A DNA stretch of 6,199 nucleotides from Synechococcales cyanobacterium PMM_0073 (GCA_949127695.1 CASBQH010000398.1:1-6199), one strand, 5' to 3'; shown: positions 1 to 5,498, counted from the first letter of the stretch. Notes: generated from the letters alone by a model not told the origin. A program made the numbers and translations.

Positions 1-1
1 A

Positions 2-106
2 TGCCCAGCCGCTCACAGCTTGTCTTCTTTACTAAACTTGATAAACAAAGGCTTCACAATCGCAGATCTACAGACTGAAACTGCGGCACGGGCGTTGGGA
101 GGGTGA
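2..106 (+). CDS. possible C-terminal end of a gene entering from the left edge
   Basis: From base 2 one plus-strand frame stays open for 34 codons and ends at TGA (104-106). The other two plus frames stop at 33-35 and 76-78. The tail reads like a protein end, with segments such as LLNLINKGFTIADL and TETAARALGG, and it would converge on the ferredoxin gene ending at 163, which suits the alternating layout. I do not recognise the family. An open stretch this short can arise by chance, so this is a weak call. Bases 107-162 show no convincing terminator for either side. Confidence 0.22.
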   Translation, partial: CPAAHSLSSLLNLINKGFTIADLQTETAARALGG

Positions 107-162
107 TCGATTCTGTAAATTTGACTAGGCTTAACCTCAGCTAGCCAGAATGACTCAATTAG

Positions 163-435
163 CTACTTCGGCTCGTCATCTGGGCTACAGCCCAGTCTGC
201 ATGAATGCCGGTGCAAAATTACGGGAACTTGATCAGGATGTACCTGATAATACCAAATCTGCTCAGGTAGCAGCAGCACCACGGGGCCATTGCCACATTG
301 CCCCAGACAGCGACCGCCTATCACGCTCCTGGCCTCATCCGCTGCGAGACTGGCCTCAAATGCCGCCAGCAGCTTTGCCGCACCCGATCGGCGGCAGGCC
401 GTATTCTGACAAACCATCAGCGTTGGCGGTGGCAT
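163..435 (-). CDS. thioredoxin-like [2Fe-2S] ferredoxin domain protein
   Basis: The 90-residue product looks like the small soluble (2Fe-2S) ferredoxin-domain proteins common in cyanobacteria, expected to bind one [2Fe-2S] cluster and carry electrons in the cytoplasm; its partner is unknown. Likely ligands are C9 and C14 in VCQNTACRRSG, then C43 and C47 in GGRCLGQCGNGP. The segment after them (PVVLLLPEQIWYYQVHPDQVP, residues 51-71) is the usual strand and tail of this family. A further pair, C79 and C83, sits in the C-terminal tail and does not belong to the usual four ligands as I know them. The ATG is 6 bp after the stop of the upstream cysteine synthase gene. GGGGG lies 11 nt before it within the end of that gene, so the two are probably cotranscribed and perhaps translationally coupled. 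The family call is strong; the physiological role is open. Confidence 0.85.
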   Translation of the reverse strand: MPPPTLMVCQNTACRRSGAAKLLAAFEASLAADEARSVIGGRCLGQCGNGPVVLLLPEQIWYYQVHPDQVPVILHRHSCRLGCSPDDEPK

Positions 436-441
436 GGCTGT

Positions 442-1422
442 TTAAGCCCCCGGCATCGCCAGCCCTTTCTCGGCCAGCCATGCCGGGTTAAACAGCCGCG
501 ATTGGTAGCGTGCGCCGCCGTCACAGAGTATGGTGACAATGGTATGCCCCGCCCCTAGCTGCCGCGCCAGCGCCACCGCTGCCCCCACGTTGATGCCGAC
601 CGAACCCCCCATAAATAGTCCGTCCTGGTGCAGCAGCTGATAGACGACGCGGATCGCTTCCGGGTCTTCTACCTGAATCGCATCGTCAATTGGCACGCCC
701 TCCATGTTGGCCGTAACGCGGCTATTGCCAATGCCTTCGGTAATGGAGCTGCCTTCTATCTGAATTTTGCCCGTTTTGGCGTAGCTGTAGAGGCCGCTGC
801 CCATCGGGTCAGCCAGGACGCATTTGATCGCGGGATTTTTTTCCTTGAGGAACAGCGCCACGCCCGCATAGGTGCCGCCTGTGCCGGTTGCCGCCACCCA
901 GGCATTCAGCTTGCCGTCGGTCTGCGCCCAGATTTCAGCAGCGGTCGTTTCGTAATGCGCCTGTCGGTTGGCCAGATTATCAAACTGATTCGCCCAGATC
1001 GCGTTGTCGAGTTCGGCGGCGACCCGACCAGAGAGCCGCACGTAGTTATTCGGATCTTTATAGGGAACGGCGGGCACAGTCCGCACTTCAGCCCCCAGCG
1101 TCCGCAGCAGATCAATTTTTTCCTGGGACTGCGTTTCAGGAATAATAATCAGGCATCGGTAGCCTTTGGCGTTGCAGATATGCGCTAAGCCAATGCCCGT
1201 GTTGCCCGCTGTGCCCTCCACCACCGTGCCGCCCGGTTTGAGCAAGCCCTGCCGCTCAGCCGCTTCAACCATGTAAAGCGCAGCGCGATCTTTAACAGAG
1301 CCGCCCGGATTCAAGAATTCTGCTTTGCCCAGAATTTCACAGCCTGTCTCTTCACAGAAGCTGTCTAGCCGAATCAAGGGCGTATTGCCAACCGCACCGA
1401 CAAACCCGTTTTTAATATCCAT
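442..1422 (-). CDS. cysK: cysteine synthase family protein (O-acetylserine sulfhydrylase type, PLP)
   Basis: This 326-residue fold-type II PLP enzyme most likely makes cysteine from O-acetylserine and sulfide in the cytoplasm, the last step of assimilatory sulfate reduction. K44 in NPGGSVKDR is the expected Schiff-base lysine. The phosphate-binding loop GTGGT is at 180-184, TEGIG at 228-232 and GGSVGINVG at 272-280. The length suits CysK, and the start sits directly before GAVGNTPLIRL, as usual. Two places differ from the textbook enzyme: the substrate loop is TAGNTG (71-76) instead of TSGNTG, and the C-terminal pocket reads CDGGARYQSRLF (300-311). I recall these changes from a divergent subgroup of cysteine synthases, so a different amino-acceptor or sulfur donor is possible. 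The Shine-Dalgarno site is poor (GGGAT against the ATG). The ferredoxin gene follows 6 bp after the stop. The family is certain; the exact substrate and gene symbol are less so. Confidence 0.88.
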   Translation of the reverse strand: MDIKNGFVGAVGNTPLIRLDSFCEETGCEILGKAEFLNPGGSVKDRAALYMVEAAERQGLLKPGGTVVEGTAGNTGIGLAHICNAKGYRCLIIIPETQSQEKIDLLRTLGAEVRTVPAVPYKDPNNYVRLSGRVAAELDNAIWANQFDNLANRQAHYETTAAEIWAQTDGKLNAWVAATGTGGTYAGVALFLKEKNPAIKCVLADPMGSGLYSYAKTGKIQIEGSSITEGIGNSRVTANMEGVPIDDAIQVEDPEAIRVVYQLLHQDGLFMGGSVGINVGAAVALARQLGAGHTIVTILCDGGARYQSRLFNPAWLAEKGLAMPGA

Positions 1423-1444
1423 ATCCCAAATTGCTTGCGTCCCT

Positions 1445-1505
1445 AGTCAAATTCTGACTGATTCTGGTAATTGAGTTGCAGAATCGGCTGAGATTTTCTG
1501 AGATT
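1445..1505. repeat. short repeats in the cysK-aroC divergent spacer
   Basis: The 180 bp spacer (1423-1602) holds a small inverted repeat, AGTCA (1445-1449) and TGACT (1455-1459) around a 5 bp centre, just upstream of the cysteine synthase start. It also holds a direct repeat CTGAGATT at 1488-1495 and 1498-1505, spaced exactly 10 bp, about one helical turn. These could be operator half-sites for either divergent gene, but they are short enough to occur by chance. I saw no convincing sigma-70 promoter for the minus-strand gene here. Confidence 0.3.
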
Positions 1506-1566
1506 GAACGCAGCAATTGCATCGGCGACGCTTCAAGGGTGAGCCAATCAGCCCAGCGTTTTCAGC

Positions 1567-1572
1567 TACAAT
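1567..1572 (+). promoter_or_regulatory. candidate -10 box for aroC
   Basis: TACAAT matches TATAAT at five of six positions. It would place a transcription start near 1579 and a leader of roughly 24 nt before the aroC ATG. No recognisable -35 hexamer lies 16-18 bp upstream, so the promoter, if real, would be activator-dependent or of the -35-less type frequent in cyanobacteria. A weak Shine-Dalgarno AGGG (1590-1593) stands 9 nt before the start codon. Confidence 0.38.
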
Positions 1573-1602
1573 CGAGGCTGGAACGCGGCAGGGCAACGAC
1601 CA

Positions 1603-2691
1603 ATGGGCAATACGTTTGGGCATTTATTTCGGATCACCACGTTTGGCGAATCGCATGGCGGCGGCGTCGGGGTAATTATTGACGGCTGCCCGCCGCGCCT
1701 AGAAATTTCGGCTGAAGAAATCCAGTTTGAGCTAGACCGGCGGCGTCCGGGGCAAAGCAAAATTACCACGCCGCGCCAGGAAGCCGACCAGTGCGAGATT
1801 CTGTCAGGCTTGTTTGAAGGCCAGACGCTGGGCACGCCAATTTCAATTCTGATCCGCAACAAAGACGCCCGCTCACAAGACTACGAGGAGATCGCCAAGT
1901 CCTATCGCCCCTCTCACGCCGATGCCACCTATGACGCCAAATATGGCATTCGCAACTTTCAGGGCGGCGGACGCTCCTCAGCCCGCGAAACGATTGGCCG
2001 CGTGGCGGCTGGCGCAATTGCCAAAAAAATCTTGAAGCAAACCGCAGGCGTCGAAATTATTGGCTATGTCAAGCGAATCAAAGATCTCGAAGGCATGGTT
2101 GACCCCAGCACCGTGACGCTGGAGCAAGTCGAAAGCAATATTGTCCGCTGCCCTGACGCCGACTGTGCCGAACAGATGATTGAGCTAATTGAGCAGACGG
2201 GGCGCGGCGGGGATTCAATCGGCGGCGTGGTCGAATGCGTGGCGCGGCATGTTCCTAGCGGGCTAGGGATGCCAGTCTTTGACAAGCTAGAGGCCGACTT
2301 AGCCAAAGGCGCGATGTCGCTACCCGCCAGCAAAGGCTTTGAAATTGGCTCCGGCTTTGCGGGCACATTGCTCACCGGCAGCGAACATAACGACGAGTTT
2401 TATCTGGATGAGCAGGGGCAAACCCGCACTCGCACCAATCGCTCTGGCGGCATTCAGGGCGGCATCAGCAACGGCGAGGATATTATTTTGCGGGTAGCGT
2501 TTAAGCCGACTGCCACAATTCGCAAGCCGCAGCGCACCGTCACTAACCAGGGTGAAGAAACCACCCTAGCGGCGAAAGGCCGTCACGACCCCTGCGTGCT
2601 GCCTCGCGCCGTGCCGATGGTGGAAGCGATGGTGGCGCTGGTGCTTTGCGACCATCTGCTGCGGCAGCAAGGCCAATGCGGTGCGGGTTAA
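1603..2691 (+). CDS. aroC: chorismate synthase
   Basis: Chorismate synthase converts 5-enolpyruvylshikimate-3-phosphate to chorismate by trans-elimination of phosphate, using reduced FMN, as the last step of the shikimate pathway. All family signatures are present in the 362-residue product: FGESHG (14-19) with the conserved H18, RPSHADATY (102-110) with H105, GGRSSARET (122-130), [13 protein letters not shown] (279-291) and GRHDPC (326-331). The start [19 protein letters not shown] is the standard beginning and the length is normal. The gene appears intact. The divergent neighbour is the cysteine synthase gene. On the other side sigF converges, with 5 bp between the stop codons and no room for an ordinary terminator. 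The final residues (about 353-362, RQQGQCGAG) are past the conserved core and look species-specific. I am very sure of this assignment. Confidence 0.98.
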   Translation: MGNTFGHLFRITTFGESHGGGVGVIIDGCPPRLEISAEEIQFELDRRRPGQSKITTPRQEADQCEILSGLFEGQTLGTPISILIRNKDARSQDYEEIAKSYRPSHADATYDAKYGIRNFQGGGRSSARETIGRVAAGAIAKKILKQTAGVEIIGYVKRIKDLEGMVDPSTVTLEQVESNIVRCPDADCAEQMIELIEQTGRGGDSIGGVVECVARHVPSGLGMPVFDKLEADLAKGAMSLPASKGFEIGSGFAGTLLTGSEHNDEFYLDEQGQTRTRTNRSGGIQGGISNGEDIILRVAFKPTATIRKPQRTVTNQGEETTLAAKGRHDPCVLPRAVPMVEAMVALVLCDHLLRQQGQCGAG

Positions 2692-2729
2692 TGGCTTCAG
2701 CTAGTTGGGGCAACCATCATCTGCCGCAG
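2659..2729. repeat. inverted repeat bridging the aroC/sigF convergent junction
   Basis: CTGCGGCAG (2659-2667) in the end of aroC and its exact reverse complement CTGCCGCAG (2721-2729) in the end of sigF could pair across a 53 nt loop holding both stop codons. Each arm encodes Leu-Arg-Gln in its own gene (LLRQ in both proteins), so coding coincidence is a simple explanation. There is no T-run next to either arm, so it is not a classical rho-independent terminator. Confidence 0.35.
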
Positions 2730-3473
2730 TAGCTCCAGCCCGCTCTTAACGCGGCGCGACACGGTGACTGAGCTGATGCCGAGCCGTTCTGCGGTTTCTT
2801 TTTGGGTTAGATCATAGAGGAAGACAAATTCCAGCACGTCGCGGGTTCTCTTCTCTAGCTGCACCAGCGCCTGCTGGAGCCGAATCTGGTCTTCTTGGGC
2901 CAGCTGAAAGCTCTGGTAGCGGTTGTCGGGCATCAGTTCGGCTAAGGAAACCGAGCCTTCATCTCCCTCGCTAATGGGCGCATCCAAACTCAAGGGCGCG
3001 CGGTTGCGGAAGGCCAGCTTCACTTCTTGCAGCTCGGCCAGCGGAATCTGGAGCGCCTCAGCCACCTCAGCGTCACTGGGTTGACGGTTCAGCTGAGTCC
3101 GCAGCTCGGCTGTGAGCGCTGCCGCCTGATGCTGAATCGTCTGCCAGCGGCGCGGAATTCTGACCGGCGAGCTTTTGTCACGCAGATAGTGCTGAATCTC
3201 GCCCCGAATGTAGGGGACGGCAAACGAGCTGAAGGCATGGCCTTTGGCCATATCAAAGCGCTCAATCGCTCGCAGCAGCCCCATGCTGCCCACCTGCATC
3301 AGGTCGTCGTAGCTCTCAGTACATTGATTCACCCAATGGTGCGCCTCTTTGCGAACCAGCCCAAGATTTAGCTCCACGACTCGGTTGCGTAGCTCTGCTG
3401 AAGGGCATTCATAGTAGGCGCGCAGCAGTTCTAGGCTTTCGGTTTTGAGTTCAGTGGCGACGGGAGTATGCAT
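2697..3473 (-). CDS. sigF: group 3 RNA polymerase sigma factor, SigF type
   Basis: This 258-residue protein directs RNA polymerase to a special promoter set. In Synechocystis SigF is required for pilA transcription, motility and part of the salt response; that role is inferred here by similarity. Region 2 is clear: ELNLGLVRKEAHHW (34-47), YDDLMQVGSMGLLRAIERFD (55-74) and FSSFAVPYIRGEIQHYLRD (81-99), followed by VRIPRRW. Region 3 covers about 112-160 (RQPSDAEVAEAL). Region 4 ends in a helix-turn-helix at 222-250 (LTQKETAERLGISSVTVSRR). There is no region 1.1, as expected for group 3. The frame is open back to an ATG at 3570-3572, but the added 33 residues look unlike a sigma factor. The ATG at 3471-3473 gives MHTPVATELKTESLELLRAY, matching the usual start and length, and I prefer it. 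No Shine-Dalgarno site is visible before it. No anti-sigma partner gene is nearby. Confidence 0.93.
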   Translation of the reverse strand: MHTPVATELKTESLELLRAYYECPSAELRNRVVELNLGLVRKEAHHWVNQCTESYDDLMQVGSMGLLRAIERFDMAKGHAFSSFAVPYIRGEIQHYLRDKSSPVRIPRRWQTIQHQAAALTAELRTQLNRQPSDAEVAEALQIPLAELQEVKLAFRNRAPLSLDAPISEGDEGSVSLAELMPDNRYQSFQLAQEDQIRLQQALVQLEKRTRDVLEFVFLYDLTQKETAERLGISSVTVSRRVKSGLELLRQMMVAPTS

Positions 3474-3537
3474 ATTCAGGAATTGGGGAAACGGGGTTAG
3501 GGAATCAATTCGCCAAAGCTGCCACCATTTTGCTTTT

Positions 3538-3543
3538 ATTATG
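3538..3543 (-). promoter_or_regulatory. candidate -10 box for sigF
   Basis: On the minus strand this reads CATAAT, five of six to TATAAT, and would give a leader of about 58 nt before the sigF ATG at 3473. No good -35 hexamer lies at the usual distance. It overlaps the proposed start codon of the divergent small gene, so both cannot be assigned with confidence. I saw no SigF-type TAGGC/GGTAA pair that would indicate autoregulation. Confidence 0.25.
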
Positions 3544-3810
3544 GCGGAATTCCGTATCAAAACACCAGACAAGTGCTTTTCAGTACAGAATTTCTTGGCT
3601 TGTACTGAACAATTTACCTGGACAATTCAGCTTCAGCAATCGCAGATTCACGGATGCCAAGCTTTGGTGCAACAGCGCTATCAGTTAAAGCACGGGAACC
3701 CAATGGCCGATGTTCTGAATCAATGCAGACCCCAATGGCATTATTATACGAACGAAATTTTACGTTGGATGCAAATTGGCGCTGGGTATAAATCTCTGAC
3801 AGAGCGCTAG
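3541..3810 (+). CDS. small hypothetical protein, 89 residues
   Basis: I do not recognise this protein. The frame is open further upstream, to an ATG at 3445 inside the antisense of sigF. I chose ATG 3541 because it avoids overlap with sigF; no Shine-Dalgarno site supports either choice. The product is soluble, with no membrane segment or signal peptide. It is rich in Gln and aromatics, with four cysteines (12, 21, 39, 62) and three tryptophans (27, 66, 76). The C-terminal half, from QQRYQLKHGNPMADVLNQC to the final GYKSLTER, reads like a folded, possibly conserved domain. It is divergent from sigF and convergent with psbO, sharing the terminator region 3820-3843. Nothing else plausible explains this stretch on the minus strand. 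It is a likely but unproven gene; its function is unknown. Confidence 0.55.
   Translation: MAEFRIKTPDKCFSVQNFLACTEQFTWTIQLQQSQIHGCQALVQQRYQLKHGNPMADVLNQCRPQWHYYTNEILRWMQIGAGYKSLTER
3545..3554. repeat. 10 bp perfect palindrome upstream of sigF
   Basis: CGGAATTCCG is its own reverse complement. It lies just upstream of the candidate sigF -10 box (minus strand) and within codons 2-5 of the proposed small gene. It could be an operator for sigF, but one palindrome of this size in 6 kb is not far from chance. Confidence 0.25.
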
Positions 3811-3819
3811 CTGTGCAGC

Positions 3820-3843
3820 AAAAAGGAGGGGGAACCCCCTCCT
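3820..3843 (-). terminator. rho-independent terminator of psbO
   Basis: AGGAGGGGG (3824-3832) and CCCCCTCCT (3835-3843) are exact inverted repeats separated by AA, folding as an eight-pair GC-rich stem with a four-base loop. On the minus strand the stem is followed at once by TTTTT (complement of 3824-3820), the classical form, and it begins 26 nt after the psbO stop. On the plus strand no T-run follows, so its effect on the small gene ending at 3810 is likely weaker. Confidence 0.9.
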
Positions 3844-3869
3844 CAAACGCTTAAGCTATCATCCAGAAA

Positions 3870-4700
3870 CTAGATCTGAGCAGGCTCAACGCGGGCATAG
3901 AACAGGCCACGAACCTTCACATCTAGCGGCTTTTTGCTCCCCATGTCTGTGTCAGAGGGCTGGAGGCTCTCAAAGGTGCCAGCAATTTCGCCCGTCGCGC
4001 TGTTGATCTTGGCCACCTGGAACGACACCTGCCCTTTGCCAGTGTCAAACCGCTTCATATTTTCTTTGATTAGCTCTTCGCTATCGGCGCGAGAGGGTAG
4101 CGCCACGGCGTTGTCATAGCCTGCGGTTAAGCCCCGGCCTTTGGGATCAAGGAAGTTGGAGGTGCGGTAAGACGGCACGCGGTATTCGCCCTCAAAGTCA
4201 GTTGAGGTAGTGATGCCGTCAAAGCCGGGTGCAGAGCTGGCGACCAAGCCCTTGACGGTAAACAGGAAGGGCACTAGCTCGCCGCTGGGCATTTTCACCG
4301 TGACGGCCTGAAAATCGAAGCCGCCCTGCTCCTCAAAGGTGAGGCTGCCGTCGGCTCCTAGCGTCAGCTTGCCTTTGACCTGATCGAGCGAAGAAGTCAT
4401 GCGAGTCATCGGCTTACCGGCAATAAACTCAGCTTCTTTGCGCTTGCTCACCGACTCTTCTTTGACAAAGAAATTGGTCGGCTCCATGCAAAGCTCAGTT
4501 AGCACATATTCTTGACCGGACTCCAGCGGAATTGAGCCGCGTCGAGTGGTGTCCAGCTGAGGACAGGTGTTGGCAATTCCGGTGCCGCGCACCTCTTCGT
4601 AGGTGAGGGCAGTGGTAGCGTTGGCTGGGCCGTCGCTACAGGCTGTCAGCAGTCCAAAACAGAGCGCTAGAACAGAAACGATTAAAGCGCGATACCTCAT
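3870..4700 (-). CDS. psbO: photosystem II manganese-stabilising protein PsbO
   Basis: PsbO is the 33 kDa extrinsic lumenal subunit that stabilises the Mn4CaO5 cluster of photosystem II. The 276-residue precursor has the family's typical length. Its signal peptide is at about 1-28 (basic MRYR, then a hydrophobic core from A5 to A20). The mature part has C46 (NTCPQL) and C71 (ELCMEPT), the conserved disulfide pair. It also has the family blocks NFFVKEE (76-82), TSSLDQVKGKL (102-112), DFEGEYRVPSYR (168-179), FLDPKGRG (183-190), GYDNAVALP (194-202), GEIAGTFES (237-245), QPSDTDMG (247-254) and DVKVRGLFYARVEPA (260-274). The signal region contains LTAC (18-21), a lipobox, so a lipid-anchored form is possible. 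An in-frame ATG at 4737-4739 would add 13 residues, but it has no ribosome site. The ATG at 4698-4700 has a good one and begins a normal signal peptide. A terminator follows 26 nt after the stop. Confidence 0.98.
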   Translation of the reverse strand: MRYRALIVSVLALCFGLLTACSDGPANATTALTYEEVRGTGIANTCPQLDTTRRGSIPLESGQEYVLTELCMEPTNFFVKEESVSKRKEAEFIAGKPMTRMTSSLDQVKGKLTLGADGSLTFEEQGGFDFQAVTVKMPSGELVPFLFTVKGLVASSAPGFDGITTSTDFEGEYRVPSYRTSNFLDPKGRGLTAGYDNAVALPSRADSEELIKENMKRFDTGKGQVSFQVAKINSATGEIAGTFESLQPSDTDMGSKKPLDVKVRGLFYARVEPAQI

Positions 4701-4706
4701 GTTCAA

Positions 4707-4712
4707 CCTCTT
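4707..4712 (-). promoter_or_regulatory. Shine-Dalgarno site of psbO
   Basis: The minus strand reads AAGAGG followed by a 6 nt spacer (TTGAAC) and ATG at 4700. This is the best ribosome binding site among the genes in the window. It decides the psbO start against the upstream in-frame ATG at 4739. Confidence 0.75.
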
Positions 4713-4724
4713 GTATCTTGTATC
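4711..4724. repeat. TTGTATC tandem duplication in the psbO leader
   Basis: TTGTATC occurs twice in a row (4711-4717 and 4718-4724), reading GATACAAGATACAA in the psbO direction, directly upstream of and touching the Shine-Dalgarno site. It lies next to the longer repeat cluster at 4729-4773. It leaves the leader here unpaired and A-rich, which may favour ribosome access. Confidence 0.6.
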
Positions 4725-4728
4725 TAAT

Positions 4729-4773
4729 GTGGAATGCATGTGGAATGCATGTGAAATGCAACGTGAAATGTCA
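4729..4773. repeat. four 11-12 bp tandem repeats upstream of psbO
   Basis: Read in the psbO direction the units are TGACATTTCAC (4773-4763), GTTGCATTTCAC (4762-4751), ATGCATTCCAC (4750-4740) and ATGCATTCCAC (4739-4729). The last two are identical; the others share the core CATTYCAC. The period of 11-12 bp puts all units on nearly the same face of the helix. The cluster lies 28-73 bp upstream of the psbO start codon and includes part of a perfect TTGACA hexamer. It may be a regulator array, or simply a slippage product. Confidence 0.75.
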
Positions 4774-4774
4774 A
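4769..4774 (-). promoter_or_regulatory. candidate -35 box for psbO
   Basis: The minus strand carries a perfect TTGACA. At 17-18 bp spacing the -10 position falls in the tandem repeats and reads CATGCA or ATGCAT, a poor match, so the hexamer is suggestive only. If it is used, transcription would begin within the repeats, giving a leader of about 40 nt. Confidence 0.3.
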
Positions 4775-5024
4775 AACCCTATGAATGGGGTCACTCGCTC
4801 CATGCGCGTTCAGTCTGACGCTGGACTGCTGCTGATCAAACCTGCTCAGAGGTTGCTGTAGCTTAACAATGACTCCATGCTAAATTTTACAAGACCTTGC
4901 TGCCTTTCTTTTGTCTTCAGCCAAAAATTCTTGTTTTGAGGTAGGTTGACTCAGGTAGTAGGCTAAAGCTGAGCGAGCAGCAGGCTCCACCAGAGATCCC
5001 CCAATTTGTAGAGCAACGGGCAGT
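4775..5024. other. divergent intergenic region between psbO and the 130-residue gene
   Basis: I see no gene here. Two small hairpins are possible: CAGTC (4811-4815) with GACTG (4824-4828), and AACCT (4839-4843) with AGGTT (4850-4854). On the plus strand TTGACT (4946-4951) resembles a -35 box, but no -10 match lies at the right distance, so the promoter of the plus-strand gene is unresolved. A minus-strand open frame crossing the region into the antisense of the next gene has no supporting features. Confidence 0.5.
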
Positions 5025-5417
5025 ATGGACAAGGCATCAGAGGCAGAGGCAGATCGAGCCAGCGCAGATTTAGTCAACATAGATTTGAGTGCTGACCTAG
5101 AGGAGATTGCCACCAGCATCTGGACGGTAGCGCAGCGGCAGCAGGGTCAGAGCCTAGAACTTTTGGCAATTCTGAGGCTGCTAGAGCGCCTGCATCAAGA
5201 GATTCGCGACGGGCTTTTTCAAGAGGCACTGCCTCAGAACCGACAGGCGCTCTATGCGCTACTGCGCGATATTGAGCAAAGCGGCGGCTGGCCATACATC
5301 CATCGCATGAAGCTCCAGGCGTTTTTGACGCATTTCGTCATAGAGCAGCCTGAGCTTGCGGCTAAGCCCAGCGACACGGATACATTCGAGCAAGTCAGCG
5401 ATCAGGCCAGTCACTAG
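5025..5417 (+). CDS. small helical protein of unknown function, 130 residues
   Basis: No known function is apparent. The acidic N-terminal part (1-35) looks disordered or variable. A compact core at about 40-101 is rich in Leu, Arg and Glu and strongly helical: LELLAILRLLERLHQEIRDG, then QNRQALYALLRDIEQSGGWP and YIHRMKLQAFL. The GGWPYI turn between helices looks like a conserved feature, and the core resembles uncharacterised cyanobacterial proteins I have seen, though I cannot name a family. There is no signal peptide, membrane segment or cysteine. The start is the first ATG of the frame, with only a weak GGG before it (5018-5020). clpP follows 121 bp downstream on the same strand but appears to have its own promoter, so a functional link is unproven. 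I am fairly sure that it is a real gene. Confidence 0.72.
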   Translation: MDKASEAEADRASADLVNIDLSADLEEIATSIWTVAQRQQGQSLELLAILRLLERLHQEIRDGLFQEALPQNRQALYALLRDIEQSGGWPYIHRMKLQAFLTHFVIEQPELAAKPSDTDTFEQVSDQASH

Positions 5418-5421
5418 ATCT

Positions 5422-5445
5422 CTGGTCAGATTCGCTGGTCAGATT
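5422..5445. repeat. 11 bp direct repeat between the 130-residue gene and clpP
   Basis: CTGGTCAGATT occurs twice exactly, at 5422-5432 and 5435-5445, with 2 bp between copies. It lies 5 bp after the upstream stop codon and about 55 bp before a candidate clpP -10 box, so it could be a paired activator or repressor site for clpP. Confidence 0.6.
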
Positions 5446-5498
5446 TAAGTACGGAAAGCTCCCATCTCGCTTGTTAAAAATCTGCTCCAGGAAGTCGC

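Noticed and set aside
13..162. In-frame open extension of 49 codons after the TAG of the ferredoxin gene, as if by stop readthrough
   Set aside because: The ferredoxin domain is already complete at the TAG. The extension has no recognisable domain, and an open run of this length is not rare by chance.
150..491. 113-codon plus-strand frame
   Set aside because: It is antisense to the ferredoxin gene and the end of the cysteine synthase gene. The product is Pro/Arg/Ala-rich and looks like a shadow frame.
628..1188. 186-codon plus-strand open frame
   Set aside because: It lies wholly antisense to the cysteine synthase gene, whose motifs and length are clear. Its product resembles no family and is an effect of GC-rich codon use on the other strand.
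1423..1450. TTGACT with GGATAT as a promoter for the cysteine synthase gene
   Set aside because: The -10 would overlap the ATG itself, so the transcript would begin inside the coding sequence.
1603..2691. Several 80-110 codon minus-strand frames inside aroC
   Set aside because: All are antisense to an intact chorismate synthase with every signature present.
3474..3572. 33-residue N-terminal extension of SigF from the ATG at 3572
   Set aside because: The added residues (with KWWQLWRIDS) do not resemble sigma factor sequence, the shorter form has the usual start and length, and the extension would overlap the divergent small gene.
4946..4974. TTGACT as a -35 box for the 130-residue gene
   Set aside because: No acceptable -10 sequence lies 16-18 bp downstream.
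4880..5119. 79-codon minus-strand frame upstream of psbO
   Set aside because: It is mostly antisense to the 130-residue gene and its spacer, Ser/Ala-rich with no domain, and has no ribosome site.
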